In this document: positions 38,118 through 45,117 of the stretch, one piece after another | How the letters are laid out: each line of letters starts with the position of its first letter | How positions within the stretch are numbered: position 1 is the stretch's first letter | Origin: Rhodanobacter thiooxydans LCS2 | Lineage (GTDB): Bacteria > Pseudomonadota > Gammaproteobacteria > Xanthomonadales > Rhodanobacteraceae | Length of the DNA stretch: 64,000 nucleotides | Assembly (NCBI RefSeq): GCF_000264375.1 | Contig: NZ_AJXW01000043.1 | Location: forward strand, 1-64,000 | Reading direction: 5' to 3' | Made by a program: the position numbers and the translations under genes | Notes under the pieces: model-generated | Told to the model about the DNA's origin: nothing | What the model saw: only the letters and a program-made list of their open reading frames with translations | The model's database searches: none

Positions 38118-38558
38118 TTACTGACCGGACGCCGGCGACGACACCGACCGCACCGCCCGCACCCGCCCGACGCTGCCCTGGAGGTCGCAGTGGGCGCTGC
38201 CGAGGTAGAAGGAGACGAGCCACGCGTAGTCCGAGGGGGACGACGCATAAACGGTGCTGGACCAGTACCAGCCGCCCTTGCATGAGGGAAACGCCGCCGT
38301 GTCGATCGCCGGCGAAATGCGGCTGTGATCGGCGATGCCGAACAGTTCCTGCAGCGTCGGCAGGCGCCAGTCGGTGAAGCCGGCGAAGGCTTTCGCGTTG
38401 AGGTCGTCGATGAGCGTCGGCGCGTTGGCGAACGTGGCGGTGCCGACGTCTTTGGCCGTCCACATCAGGCCGGTGCGCTGGTCGATGACGGCGGCATGCG
38501 CTTTCGCGTTGACGCGGGCGGGTTTGCCGGCGGCGGTGATCTTGGTGAAGTGGGTCAT
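38118..38558 (-). CDS. DGR target protein 2 (DUF1566/C-type-lectin-like)
   Basis: A 146-residue paralogue of target 1: VIDQRTGLMWTAKDVG, FAGFTDWRLPTLQELFGIAD and GGWYWSSTVYASSPSDYAW, ending in VR2 with WLVSFYLGSAHCDLQGSVG and the constant GRVRAVRSVSSPASGQ. It lacks a signal peptide. It lies about 3 kb upstream of VR1 in the same operon, with an ATGA overlap to the preceding gene. It is presumably diversified in trans by the same TR and RT. Confidence 0.87.
   Translation of the reverse strand: MTHFTKITAAGKPARVNAKAHAAVIDQRTGLMWTAKDVGTATFANAPTLIDDLNAKAFAGFTDWRLPTLQELFGIADHSRISPAIDTAAFPSCKGGWYWSSTVYASSPSDYAWLVSFYLGSAHCDLQGSVGRVRAVRSVSSPASGQ
38124..38246 (-). repeat. DGR variable repeat 2 (VR2)
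   Basis: Aligned with TR over 123 bases without gaps; 17 substitutions, all at TR adenines (AAC to CTC, TCC, TAC, AGC, CAC, GGC, GTC; TAC to TGC; CAC to CTC). Its pattern differs from VR1, so the two were mutated independently. Confidence 0.95.
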
Positions 38559-38734
38559 GACGGATCCTGTTCGGTGGCGTCGATGGCGCTGTTGCGCAGC
38601 AGTGACGCGGTGGAGTCACGCCAGCGTTCCGCGCAGCGCGGTGCCGGCACATCGGGTTCAGTGAAACGCGGGTCGCCGTGCAGCTCGGCCAGCAAGGCCT
38701 GGCTGCCGTCGATGTCGGGCATCCAGCTGGTCAT
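38555..38734 (-). CDS. Small hypothetical phage protein
   Basis: A 59-residue acidic protein (TSWMPDIDGSQALLAELHGD at the start). No family recognised. Four-base overlaps link it to target 2 downstream and the membrane protein upstream. Confidence 0.55.
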   Translation of the reverse strand: MTSWMPDIDGSQALLAELHGDPRFTEPDVPAPRCAERWRDSTASLLRNSAIDATEQDPS

Positions 38735-38973
38735 GGGTGCCACCAGCCGAGTAGTTGGGCGACCAGGTGAAGGTCGTACGCGCCGACGATCACGGCGGCG
38801 ATCACCCACAACCAGCGGCCGTCGTGGATGCGCCACAAGCGGGTGCAAAGGTGATCCAGCCAGGTGGGCGTGGCCGGAGTGATCTGCACCAGGCGCAGGT
38901 GGTTGGCGCGTGGGCGCCAGCGCGCCTGGGCGCGTTGTAGGGCGGAGCGCTGGCGGAAGGTGTGGACGCTCAT
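38731..38973 (-). CDS. Small membrane protein
   Basis: An 80-residue protein with a basic N-terminal half and one hydrophobic segment near the end (WLWVIAAVIVGAYDLHLVAQ, about 54-73). Function unknown. Confidence 0.55.
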   Translation of the reverse strand: MSVHTFRQRSALQRAQARWRPRANHLRLVQITPATPTWLDHLCTRLWRIHDGRWLWVIAAVIVGAYDLHLVAQLLGWWHP

Positions 38974-39164
38974 GCCGCACCATCCGGCGACATCGGTGCC
39001 TTCTGCTGCTGCTTGAATGCCCACAACCGCTCGGCACTCGTGATCGCCTTGTCGCTGTCGGGGTAGAGGTTGACGGTGCGGGTGAGTATCGAGCCATCGG
39101 CGGCGACGATCAGCCCGCGCCAACCGCCGGCTTCGTGTTTGGCCTGGGCGATGATGACGGTCAT
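38970..39164 (-). CDS. Small hypothetical phage protein
   Basis: A 64-residue protein; TVIIAQAKHEAGGWRGLIVA and ADGSILTRTVNLYPD look like a small beta unit. No family recognised. Overlaps neighbours by four bases. Confidence 0.55.
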   Translation of the reverse strand: MTVIIAQAKHEAGGWRGLIVAADGSILTRTVNLYPDSDKAITSAERLWAFKQQQKAPMSPDGAA

Positions 39165-39331
39165 GACAGCGCCTCGACGGCGTTCAGCGTTACCCGGCTC
39201 TGCGGTACCGCGGGCGTGTCGGTGATGGGCTCCAGTTCCAGCTTGTCGGGCGTGGGGATGGTGGCGAGCACCGCGGCGATCTCCGCATCTTCGGCGAGGC
39301 GGCGCATGGCGCTGAAGGTCATGTTGTTCAT
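39161..39331 (-). CDS. Small hypothetical phage protein
   Basis: A 56-residue protein (MNNMTFSAMRRLAEDAEIAA at the start). No family recognised. ATGA overlaps on both sides support translation. Confidence 0.5.
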   Translation of the reverse strand: MNNMTFSAMRRLAEDAEIAAVLATIPTPDKLELEPITDTPAVPQSRVTLNAVEALS

Positions 39332-39540
39332 GGCGTCATCTGCAGCTGGCGTGCGGCGGCGAAGGCGTTCTCGCTGTGGTAGGCGGCGAATTTGCGCAGG
39401 CCGGCGGCGATACCGGATGGGTTGATTTCGTTGTCGTCGGCGAACTGCGCGAGGCGCATGCAGTCCTCGCACTCGTGACCGGCATGGGCGATCACGGAGC
39501 GGTAGATTTCGCGCCGGCTGGCTTTGCGGGCGGCGCCCAT
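39328..39540 (-). CDS. Small hypothetical phage protein
   Basis: A 70-residue protein with HAGHECEDCMRLAQFADDNE; the CxxC may bind metal. The start overlaps the previous stop as TGATG. Function unknown. Confidence 0.55.
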   Translation of the reverse strand: MGAARKASRREIYRSVIAHAGHECEDCMRLAQFADDNEINPSGIAAGLRKFAAYHSENAFAAARQLQMTP

Positions 39541-39809
39541 CACGCTACCTTCCGGCGCCGCGAGACGCGCAGCGGCAGGGCCAGTTGGGCATAGTCCATG
39601 CCCCACTCGGCTTCGGCGGCGGTGATGGTGTCGTGCTTGGCGGTGCGCGCGCCGCAGCCGCAGTTCAGGCTGTGGCGGTGGCTGATGACGGTGAACAACA
39701 CCGGCTCGCGACTACTGCGACCGCTGGTGCGGATGTGGCGCGGCTCGGCGCCGCACTGCCGGCAGCGCGTGAAGCGGCCGGCGGGGTGGGAAACGACGCG
39801 TTCGATCAT
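39540..39809 (-). CDS. Zinc-ribbon-like protein, first gene of the left operon
   Basis: An 89-residue protein with FTRCRQCGAEPRHIRTSG and SLNCGCGARTAKHD, two Cys pairs likely to hold one zinc. Its ATG has AGGAGG and lies about 30 bases from the predicted pL start, making it the first gene of the repressor-controlled leftward operon. Function unknown. Confidence 0.65.
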   Translation of the reverse strand: MIERVVSHPAGRFTRCRQCGAEPRHIRTSGRSSREPVLFTVISHRHSLNCGCGARTAKHDTITAAEAEWGMDYAQLALPLRVSRRRKVA

Positions 39810-39846
39810 GGTGCCCTCCTGTGCCGTGTGATCGGCTCGGGAGGTG

Positions 39847-39890
39847 ACTTTAGGTCAAGCCTAAATCTATTGCAATAGGTCGGACCTAAT
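39847..39890 (-). promoter_or_regulatory. Early left promoter with two operators
   Basis: On the minus strand TTGCAA (39870-39875) and TAAAGT (39847-39852) are 17 bases apart. Operators TAGG-TCAAG-CCTA (39851-39863) and TAGG-TCGGA-CCTA (39876-39888) flank the -35 box with centres 25 bases apart, one covering the -10. The CI-like protein is the likely ligand. Confidence 0.75.
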
Positions 39891-39992
39891 TCTTTTCAGG
39901 CTGACCGTAAGGCGAGCCCGAGGCGCATGGCGCGCGGCTTCGATTTTGCGGCGGCATATTGCACACTGGGATCAACGTGCAAGGGGAGCGAT

Positions 39993-40298
39993 ATGGATGA
40001 CGTGACGTTGTGGTTTACGGCCAGCATCGGCGTGGGCGCCTTGATCGGCGCCCTGGTCGGCTTGTCGAAGCACCGCTTGCTTGCCGGTGCGGTTTGGGGC
40101 GCGATCCTTGGGCCTGTCGGTTGGCTGATCGTTGCGATTGGCCCGGACGAGGCACAGCGACGCGCGAAACGGTGCCCGCATTGTCTCGGTCTGTTGCCTA
40201 TCGGGCAGCCGGAATGCGCGCACTGCAACCGCCGTGTCGTATGGGTGCGAGGCGAGCCGCGAAAGCCCTCGGGGACTGCCCGATCAATCAGTCATTGA
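39993..40298 (+). CDS. Membrane protein with zinc ribbon
   Basis: A 101-residue protein: two hydrophobic segments (about 4-24 and 30-50; SIGVGALIGALVGLSKHRLL, AVWGAILGPVGWLIVAI) then CPHCLGLLPIGQPECAHC, a short zinc ribbon. AAGGGGAG precedes the ATG. It lies between the two operator regions and is the only rightward gene there, so it may be expressed in the lysogen (moron-like). Function unknown; superinfection exclusion is a guess. Confidence 0.7.
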   Translation: MDDVTLWFTASIGVGALIGALVGLSKHRLLAGAVWGAILGPVGWLIVAIGPDEAQRRAKRCPHCLGLLPIGQPECAHCNRRVVWVRGEPRKPSGTARSISH

Positions 40299-40475
40299 AT
40301 GCGTTGCGAGCATGCGGCGGACGCTGTCCCGCGCTTCATCCGACGCGGCGCGGTAATGCAGGATCACGCGGAGTTCGTGCGCGGATAGCAGGTGCTTGTG
40401 CGGGTCACCGGCCACGGGCTCGGTAGCAATTTCGCTGGCCGTCGTGGTGGTGATAGTCGTGTTGTCCATGCGCAT
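40284..40475 (-). CDS. Small hypothetical protein downstream of the repressor
   Basis: A 63-residue protein, with a Thr-rich start and a helical end (LSAHELRVILHYRAASDEAR). It overlaps the convergent membrane-protein gene by 15 bases and follows the repressor gene on the same strand after 66 bases. Function unknown. Confidence 0.5.
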   Translation of the reverse strand: MRMDNTTITTTTASEIATEPVAGDPHKHLLSAHELRVILHYRAASDEARDSVRRMLATHSMTD

Positions 40476-40541
40476 GATGTTCCGTCCCCTGTAGAGACAT
40501 CATCATGCCAGCGATCGTGAAACGTACAAATCAGCTCGCGA

Positions 40542-40949
40542 CTAGCGTTTTTTCCGGGGGACAGGCTTGACGCCAAGGGCGGTGTCTACGATGGCGCGCA
40601 AGGCATCGTCGGCTGCACGGTAGCCACGCAGCATGGTTTGCTCATCGGCTGAGAGTGTGATGCCGGCGCCGTAGCCGGCTGGGCTGTCGGCCACGCCGCG
40701 CTTCGGGCCTTCGCCGAAATAGAGCCACTCGAATCGGACGCCATAGAACTTGGCCAGCGCGCGGGCACGCGGCGGCTCGGGCAGGTTGGCGCCGTTCAAC
40801 CAGGCGGTGGCGCTAGGCACGCTTACCTTGAACCGACGCGACAGCTCAGATCCGGCGCCGTATCCGGTGTTGTGCCCGGCGTCCGTCATCGCCTCTTTCA
40901 AGCGCGTGGCGAAATCCATCGGGTCGTGGTCGGGTGGTTGCTTAGCCAT
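40542..40949 (-). CDS. CI-like phage repressor (XRE family)
   Basis: A 135-residue protein. The HTH region covers about 14-75 (LSRRFKVSVPSATAWLNGAN, ARALAKFYGVRFEWLYFGEG). The C-terminal part is short and lacks a LexA-like Ser/Lys peptidase, so cleavage induction is not expected. It is divergent from the Cro-like gene, with paired operators between. Likely keeps both early promoters off in the lysogen. Confidence 0.85.
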   Translation of the reverse strand: MAKQPPDHDPMDFATRLKEAMTDAGHNTGYGAGSELSRRFKVSVPSATAWLNGANLPEPPRARALAKFYGVRFEWLYFGEGPKRGVADSPAGYGAGITLSADEQTMLRGYRAADDALRAIVDTALGVKPVPRKKR

Positions 40950-40975
40950 TGCCTAAATTGTCCCTGATATCCATT

Positions 40976-41017
40976 CAGGCTCGCCCTGTTGCAATAGTTT
41001 TAGGCGTGACCTAACAT
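40976..41017 (+). promoter_or_regulatory. Early right promoter with two operators
   Basis: TTGCAA (40989-40994) and TAACAT (41012-41017) are 17 bases apart. Operators CAGG-CTCGC-CCTG (40976-40988, degenerate) and TAGG-CGTGA-CCTA (41001-41013) have centres 25 bases apart, the same geometry as at the left promoter. The palindromic TTGCAA could also serve the divergent repressor promoter (GATATC at 17 bases on the minus strand). Confidence 0.72.
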
Positions 41018-41027
41018 TGTCCACACC

Positions 41028-41261
41028 ATGGATATCCCTCATCTCGACAAAGCGTGTGACCTGTTGGGCAGTCAGGACCGATTGGCGGCCGCGCTCGGCA
41101 TCAAATCGCCCTCGATTTCCGAGTGGCGCACGCGCGGGCGTGTTCCCGCCGAACGGTGCTTGGCGATCGAGCAGTTGACGGTGGGGAAGGTGACTTGTCA
41201 CGACCTGCGACCGGACGTTTTCCCGGGGCTGGCCGTGGCAGGTCTGCAAATGGCTGGATGA
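41028..41261 (+). CDS. Cro/YdaS-like antirepressor
   Basis: A 77-residue DNA-binding protein: LDKACDLLGSQDRLAAALGI, then the recognition helix SPSISEWRTRGRVPAERCLAIE, matches YdaS/Cro-like regulators. It starts at ATG 41028, only about 11 bases past the -10 box, so its mRNA may be leaderless. No Shine-Dalgarno is visible. Confidence 0.83.
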   Translation: MDIPHLDKACDLLGSQDRLAAALGIKSPSISEWRTRGRVPAERCLAIEQLTVGKVTCHDLRPDVFPGLAVAGLQMAG

Positions 41262-41314
41262 CAGGATTTTCGGTGCGGTGCTCATGCGCCGCATTTTTTC
41301 AGACGTGCAGGGTG

Positions 41315-41342
41315 TTTCTTGGGAACGCGTGTTCCCAAGAAA
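41315..41342. terminator. Perfect 12-bp palindrome between cro- and cII-like genes
   Basis: TTTCTTGGGAAC (41315-41326) and GTTCCCAAGAAA (41331-41342) flank the 4-base loop GCGT. No T-run follows on the plus strand. Its place matches that of lambda tR1, so an antitermination or attenuation point is possible; a protein-binding palindrome is the alternative. Confidence 0.55.
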
Positions 41343-41365
41343 AACCCAGGAAGGGGCGGCGGGAC

Positions 41366-41746
41366 ATGCAGCAGATGAACTTGACGTTCGAACCGGGATT
41401 GGCGCAACGGTCGCGCTGTCTCCGCGACCACCTTACCGGACAGGTGCATAACCGCGGGCTGGTGAATGTGGCCGGCAAGATGGACCTGTCACCGACGCGG
41501 CTCACCGAGAAACTAGCCGGGGTGGACAGCGGCGGCAAATCGCGGGGCATGACGCTGGATGAGCTGGAAACGTATATCGAGAAAACCGGCGACATCACGC
41601 CGGTGCATTACCTGGCCGACAAGTACCTGCGTGACCCCGCCGTAACGCAGCAGGAAGCGATGGCGAAGCTGGCCCAGATCGCCGACGCGCTGCCGGCGCT
41701 GATGGCCGCCGCCGGGCTTGGCAGTGCACCGAAACGCGGGCGCTGA
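41366..41746 (+). CDS. CII-like phage regulatory protein
   Basis: A 126-residue protein with an N-terminal HTH-like region (LVNVAGKMDLSPTRLTEKLA) and helical C-terminus (QQEAMAKLAQIADALPALMA), resembling the phage CII/regulatory family found downstream of YdaS. ATG at 41366; AAGGGG is 11 bases upstream. The role as lysogeny activator is inference from position. Confidence 0.65.
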   Translation: MQQMNLTFEPGLAQRSRCLRDHLTGQVHNRGLVNVAGKMDLSPTRLTEKLAGVDSGGKSRGMTLDELETYIEKTGDITPVHYLADKYLRDPAVTQQEAMAKLAQIADALPALMAAAGLGSAPKRGR

Positions 41747-41748
41747 TC

Positions 41749-41967
41749 ATGGACATGATCGAGGTGGCACAGCGCCGGCAACAGGAAGAGATAGAGCACG
41801 CATTGGCGGCGCGGCCGATGCAGGCCACCGGGCGCACGCACTGCGCCAACGCGGAATGCGGTGAGCCGATCGTCCAGGTGCGCCAGCAGATGGGCGCGCA
41901 GCTGTGCATCGACTGCCAGCGCGCTGTGGAACGTGGGGCGCAGTCATGCGCGCGCGGGGCGGTCTGA
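41749..41967 (+). CDS. TraR/DksA-family zinc-finger protein
   Basis: A 72-residue protein with a helical start (MIEVAQRRQQEEIEHALAAR) and the C4 finger CANAECGEPI...LCIDCQ of TraR/DksA proteins, which bind the RNA polymerase secondary channel. Phage versions act like DksA plus ppGpp. It follows the CII-like gene by two bases and overlaps the next by 22. Confidence 0.85.
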   Translation: MDMIEVAQRRQQEEIEHALAARPMQATGRTHCANAECGEPIVQVRQQMGAQLCIDCQRAVERGAQSCARGAV

Positions 41968-42140
41968 CATGCACGCATCGCAAGCAAACGCCGTCGCGCA
42001 CGGCGCGCGAAGCCATCGCCGCCGTGCATCGGGTGTTGGAGCAGGGCTGCACGCCCGAGGAATTGGCGCAGGCACGGGCCAACCTGGACGCGCTGAATCG
42101 CCCGCGCCAGCCGCAACTGGTATTGAAGGTGACGCGATGA
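41946..42140 (+). CDS. Small hypothetical phage protein
   Basis: A 64-residue basic protein; ARGGLTCTHRKQTPSRTARE then helix AHRVLEQGCTPEELAQARAN region. No family recognised. Overlaps both neighbours. Confidence 0.5.
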   Translation: MRARGGLTCTHRKQTPSRTAREAIAAVHRVLEQGCTPEELAQARANLDALNRPRQPQLVLKVTR

Positions 42141-42466
42141 CGCATTGGGTTTCGCCGGTGCCGGCCGGGGTAGGCGCCGCGGCGCGGGTGTTCCGCCCGG
42201 GACGCGATGTGCGACACGTGGCGGACGTCATCTGCGAGCGCGCTTGGAAAGGACCGGGCGTGCGGGTATTCCGCTGGCCGTGCGGCACGGTAGCCGTGGT
42301 GCGCGTGGGGTCGTACGGCGACGACGTGTTGTTGCGCGAGTGCGAGCCGCATCTGCTGGTGACCTATGCGCGTCACCGGTTGTTTGGCGGCGGCGCGCTT
42401 GGCGATGGGCCGATGCTGGTCGATGTGCTGCACGACCTCAACTGGGCGAGGGCGACGGCTGCATGA
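42137..42466 (+). CDS. Hypothetical phage protein
   Basis: A 109-residue mixed alpha/beta protein (THWVSPVPAGVGAAARVFRP at the start). No family recognised. It is coupled by ATGA overlaps to both the upstream ORF and the primase gene. Confidence 0.6.
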   Translation: MTHWVSPVPAGVGAAARVFRPGRDVRHVADVICERAWKGPGVRVFRWPCGTVAVVRVGSYGDDVLLRECEPHLLVTYARHRLFGGGALGDGPMLVDVLHDLNWARATAA

Positions 42467-43503
42467 TCAACGTCGAGCAGATCCTCGCGCGCGTCGACCT
42501 GGCCGAGCTGGTGGAGCGCCACGGCGTGCAGCTGGCGAAGTCGGGTAAGGAGTTGGTGGGCTTGTGCCCGTTCCATTCGGAGCGATCGCCGTCGTTCAAC
42601 GTGGTGCCCGCGAAAGGCTTCGTGCATTGCTTCGGCTGCGGCGCGCACTACGACGCGATCGGCTTCGTGATGGCGATGGACGACGTGGATTTCATCACCG
42701 CGTGCCACCAGCTGGGCGGGCACGACATGGGCGCGGCGGCGAAACGCGCGGTGCAGAGCGCACCGCGGCGGCTGGACCGCCCGCGCGATGAGTTGTGGAT
42801 ACCGATCTGCCCGGTGCCGGACGATGCACCGCGCTGGATTCCCGGCGTGAAGGGCACGGTGTGGAACCTCAAGCGGGGCCGCTGGTGGGAAGGCCTGGCG
42901 CCCACGCGCGCCGATGCCTACCGCGACCCGGACGGCGCGTTGCTGGGCTACGTGCTGCGGGTGGACATGCCGGACGGCAAGATCACGCCGGCGGTCACCT
43001 GGTGCATCGGCCCGCGCGGTGAAGCGCGCTGGTGCCTGCAGCCGTTCCCCGACCCGCGACCGCTGTTCGGCCTGGACGCACTGGCGGCGAAGCCGGACGC
43101 GCCGGTGCTGATGGTGGAGGGCGAAAAGTGCGCGACGGTCGGTGCTGGCGCACTGCCCATGTATGCCGTGACGACATGGATGGGCGGTAGCCACGGCGTG
43201 AAACACGCGGATTTCAGCCCGCTGGAAGGGCGCGACGTGGTGCTGTGGCCGGATGCGCTGGATGGCGTGGGCGCGATGCTCGGCTATATCGACGGAAGCG
43301 GCCTGCTGCACGAGGGCGTGGCGCAGCTGGCCTATGCCGCCGGTGTGCGCAGCTTACGGGTCATCGACACCAATGGCATGCCGAAGGGCTGGGATATTGC
43401 CGATGCGGTAGCGGACGGCTGGACGGCCAAACAGATTGCGCTGTGGGCGAAGTCGCGGGTGAAGGCGGTGGAAATGGCGGAGACGCGGCGGGTGATGGCA
43501 TGA
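42463..43503 (+). CDS. CHC2 zinc-finger/Toprim-like primase
   Basis: A 346-residue replication protein. The CHC2 finger uses Cys35, His38, Cys56 and Cys59 (LCPFHSERSPSF, VHCFGCGAHYDAIGF). The middle and end (PVLMVEGEKCATVGAGAL; VVLWPDALDGVG) look like a Toprim-type domain as in phage primases. It overlaps the VapE-like helicase cluster start and would prime DNA synthesis from the phage origin. Confidence 0.88.
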   Translation: MINVEQILARVDLAELVERHGVQLAKSGKELVGLCPFHSERSPSFNVVPAKGFVHCFGCGAHYDAIGFVMAMDDVDFITACHQLGGHDMGAAAKRAVQSAPRRLDRPRDELWIPICPVPDDAPRWIPGVKGTVWNLKRGRWWEGLAPTRADAYRDPDGALLGYVLRVDMPDGKITPAVTWCIGPRGEARWCLQPFPDPRPLFGLDALAAKPDAPVLMVEGEKCATVGAGALPMYAVTTWMGGSHGVKHADFSPLEGRDVVLWPDALDGVGAMLGYIDGSGLLHEGVAQLAYAAGVRSLRVIDTNGMPKGWDIADAVADGWTAKQIALWAKSRVKAVEMAETRRVMA

Positions 43504-43730
43504 GTGAGCCTGTAGCGTGGGCCGGGCCGAGTGAATACCCGCCGGTGGGGTGTATCGCGGTGATGCGCGGCGGCGACCGGATCGACATCTGGCCGTGCGA
43601 GTCGGATGACCCGGAGTGCTTCACCGGCTGCTTGATTTCGCCGAACAGTTCGTTCGCGCAGGCCGCGGTGCATGACGCGAGTTGCATGTGGTTGCGTGAT
43701 GCCATCGTGCGGGTTGAACGGCATGACTGA
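43500..43730 (+). CDS. Small hypothetical phage protein
   Basis: A 76-residue acidic protein (SEPVAWAGPSEYPPVGCIAV) between primase and helicase, overlapping both by 4-8 bases. Function unknown. Confidence 0.55.
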   Translation: MSEPVAWAGPSEYPPVGCIAVMRGGDRIDIWPCESDDPECFTGCLISPNSSFAQAAVHDASCMWLRDAIVRVERHD

Positions 43731-45117
43731 CCCGCAAAAAGTCGTAGTGCCGATCGGGCAGCGCCAGCAGAAACGCGGTGGTGGCGGGCGTGGTCGTGGT
43801 GGATCCGGTGGCGGTGGGCACAGTGCACCGGGCGATTGGTCGAATGACCTGACGCGCACGCAGACGGGCAAGCCGGAATCCACCACGCACAACACGCTGC
43901 TGGTGATGGAGCACGACCCGGCGCTCGAGGGGCTATTCAGCCTAGACGAATTCAACAACATCGTGCGGCTTACCCGCGACCCGGTATGGGCGGGTGGTGA
44001 GCGCGACGAATTCACCGACCAGGACGGCACCGAGCTGGCCGGCTGGCTGGGTAGCCCGATGCGCTACACGCTGAGCGTGAAGCGCGACATGGTGATGGAT
44101 TGCGTCGAGGCGATGGCCCGGCGCAGCAAGGTGCACCCGGTGCGCGAGTATCTGACCGCGCTGAAATGGGATGGCGTGGCGCGTATCGACGCGATGTTCC
44201 CCACGCTGTTCTCGACGGTGGACACGCCATATACGCGCCAGGCCGCGCGCTGCTTTCTGGTGAGCGCGGTGGCTCGCATCCTGTGGGTGGATCCGAAGGT
44301 GCGGCACAACGGCGCGCAGGTCGACTTCATGCTGGTGCTGGAGGGCGAACAGGGCCGCGGCAAGACGTCGGCGGTGCGTGAGCTGTTCGGCGCCGAGTGG
44401 TATGCCGAGTCGATGGAATCGCCCAGCGGCAAGGACTTCTATCAGTCCCTGCGCGGGCGCTGGTGTGTCGAGATTGGCGAGATGGACAGCTTCACCAAGG
44501 CCGACGTGACCAAGGTCAAGCAGGCCATCACGTCGCGGTTCGACACGTACCGACCCAGCTACGGGCGCGTGGCGCGATCGTTCCGGCGCGAGTGTGTGTT
44601 CGTCGGCACGACCAACGAACACGAGTACCTGCGCGACGCCAGCGGCGGCCGGCGCTTCCTGCCGGTGGTGGTCGATCATGTCGACATTGCCGGCATCACG
44701 GCGCAGCGCGATCAGTTGTGGGCCGAAGCGGTGGAGCTATTCCGGCAAGGCTACCCCTGGTGGCAGCTTCCGTCCGATGCAGTGGAGCAGCAGGAAGACC
44801 GGTTCGCCGAGGACAGCTGGCAGGGCATCATTCAGCGCTGGTTGGCCGGCAAGATGATGGACAGCGCTTACCCCCAGCGCATCGCGCCAGCGGGTGATGG
44901 CCGGCCTGTGCCCTGGGCGACTACCGCCGACCTGCTCAGCTGGGCGCTCAGCATCGACGTGGGCAAGCACGGCAAGCCCGAGCAGATGCGCGTGGCGGCG
45001 ATCATGCGGCGACTCCGATGGGAGCACGCCCGCGTCATGGTCAACGGCTACCGCGAGCGTCGGTGGCTGCCGCTGCCGCAGGCGGGGAGTGGGGGAGATG
45101 CCGATGTGCCGTTCTAA
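43723..45117 (+). CDS. VapE/VirE-type phage helicase
   Basis: A 464-residue P-loop ATPase of the virulence-associated E family. The low-complexity start (Gly/Arg-rich, about 17-34) precedes a helical region and the Walker A EGEQGRGKTS (207-216); Walker B-like WCVEIGEMDS, then FRRECVFVGTTNEHEYLRD and GGRRFLPV follow. Such proteins act with primases at phage and satellite origins. The repeat region downstream may be that origin. Confidence 0.9.
   Translation: MTDPQKVVVPIGQRQQKRGGGGRGRGGSGGGGHSAPGDWSNDLTRTQTGKPESTTHNTLLVMEHDPALEGLFSLDEFNNIVRLTRDPVWAGGERDEFTDQDGTELAGWLGSPMRYTLSVKRDMVMDCVEAMARRSKVHPVREYLTALKWDGVARIDAMFPTLFSTVDTPYTRQAARCFLVSAVARILWVDPKVRHNGAQVDFMLVLEGEQGRGKTSAVRELFGAEWYAESMESPSGKDFYQSLRGRWCVEIGEMDSFTKADVTKVKQAITSRFDTYRPSYGRVARSFRRECVFVGTTNEHEYLRDASGGRRFLPVVVDHVDIAGITAQRDQLWAEAVELFRQGYPWWQLPSDAVEQQEDRFAEDSWQGIIQRWLAGKMMDSAYPQRIAPAGDGRPVPWATTADLLSWALSIDVGKHGKPEQMRVAAIMRRLRWEHARVMVNGYRERRWLPLPQAGSGGDADVPF

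Larger units (their letters stand above)
32865..38558 (-). mobile_element. Diversity-generating retroelement (DGR) with two targets
   Basis: The span holds all DGR parts: reverse transcriptase (32865-34241), template repeat (34059-34183), Avd (34238-34669), a first target gene with VR1 (34696-35199) and a second with VR2 (38118-38558). The repeats share 123 aligned bases; all differences fall on template adenines. Known DGRs use the TR transcript, RT and Avd to write A-to-N-mutated cDNA into the VR (mutagenic retrohoming). Six unrelated small or early genes lie between the targets. Confidence 0.93.
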
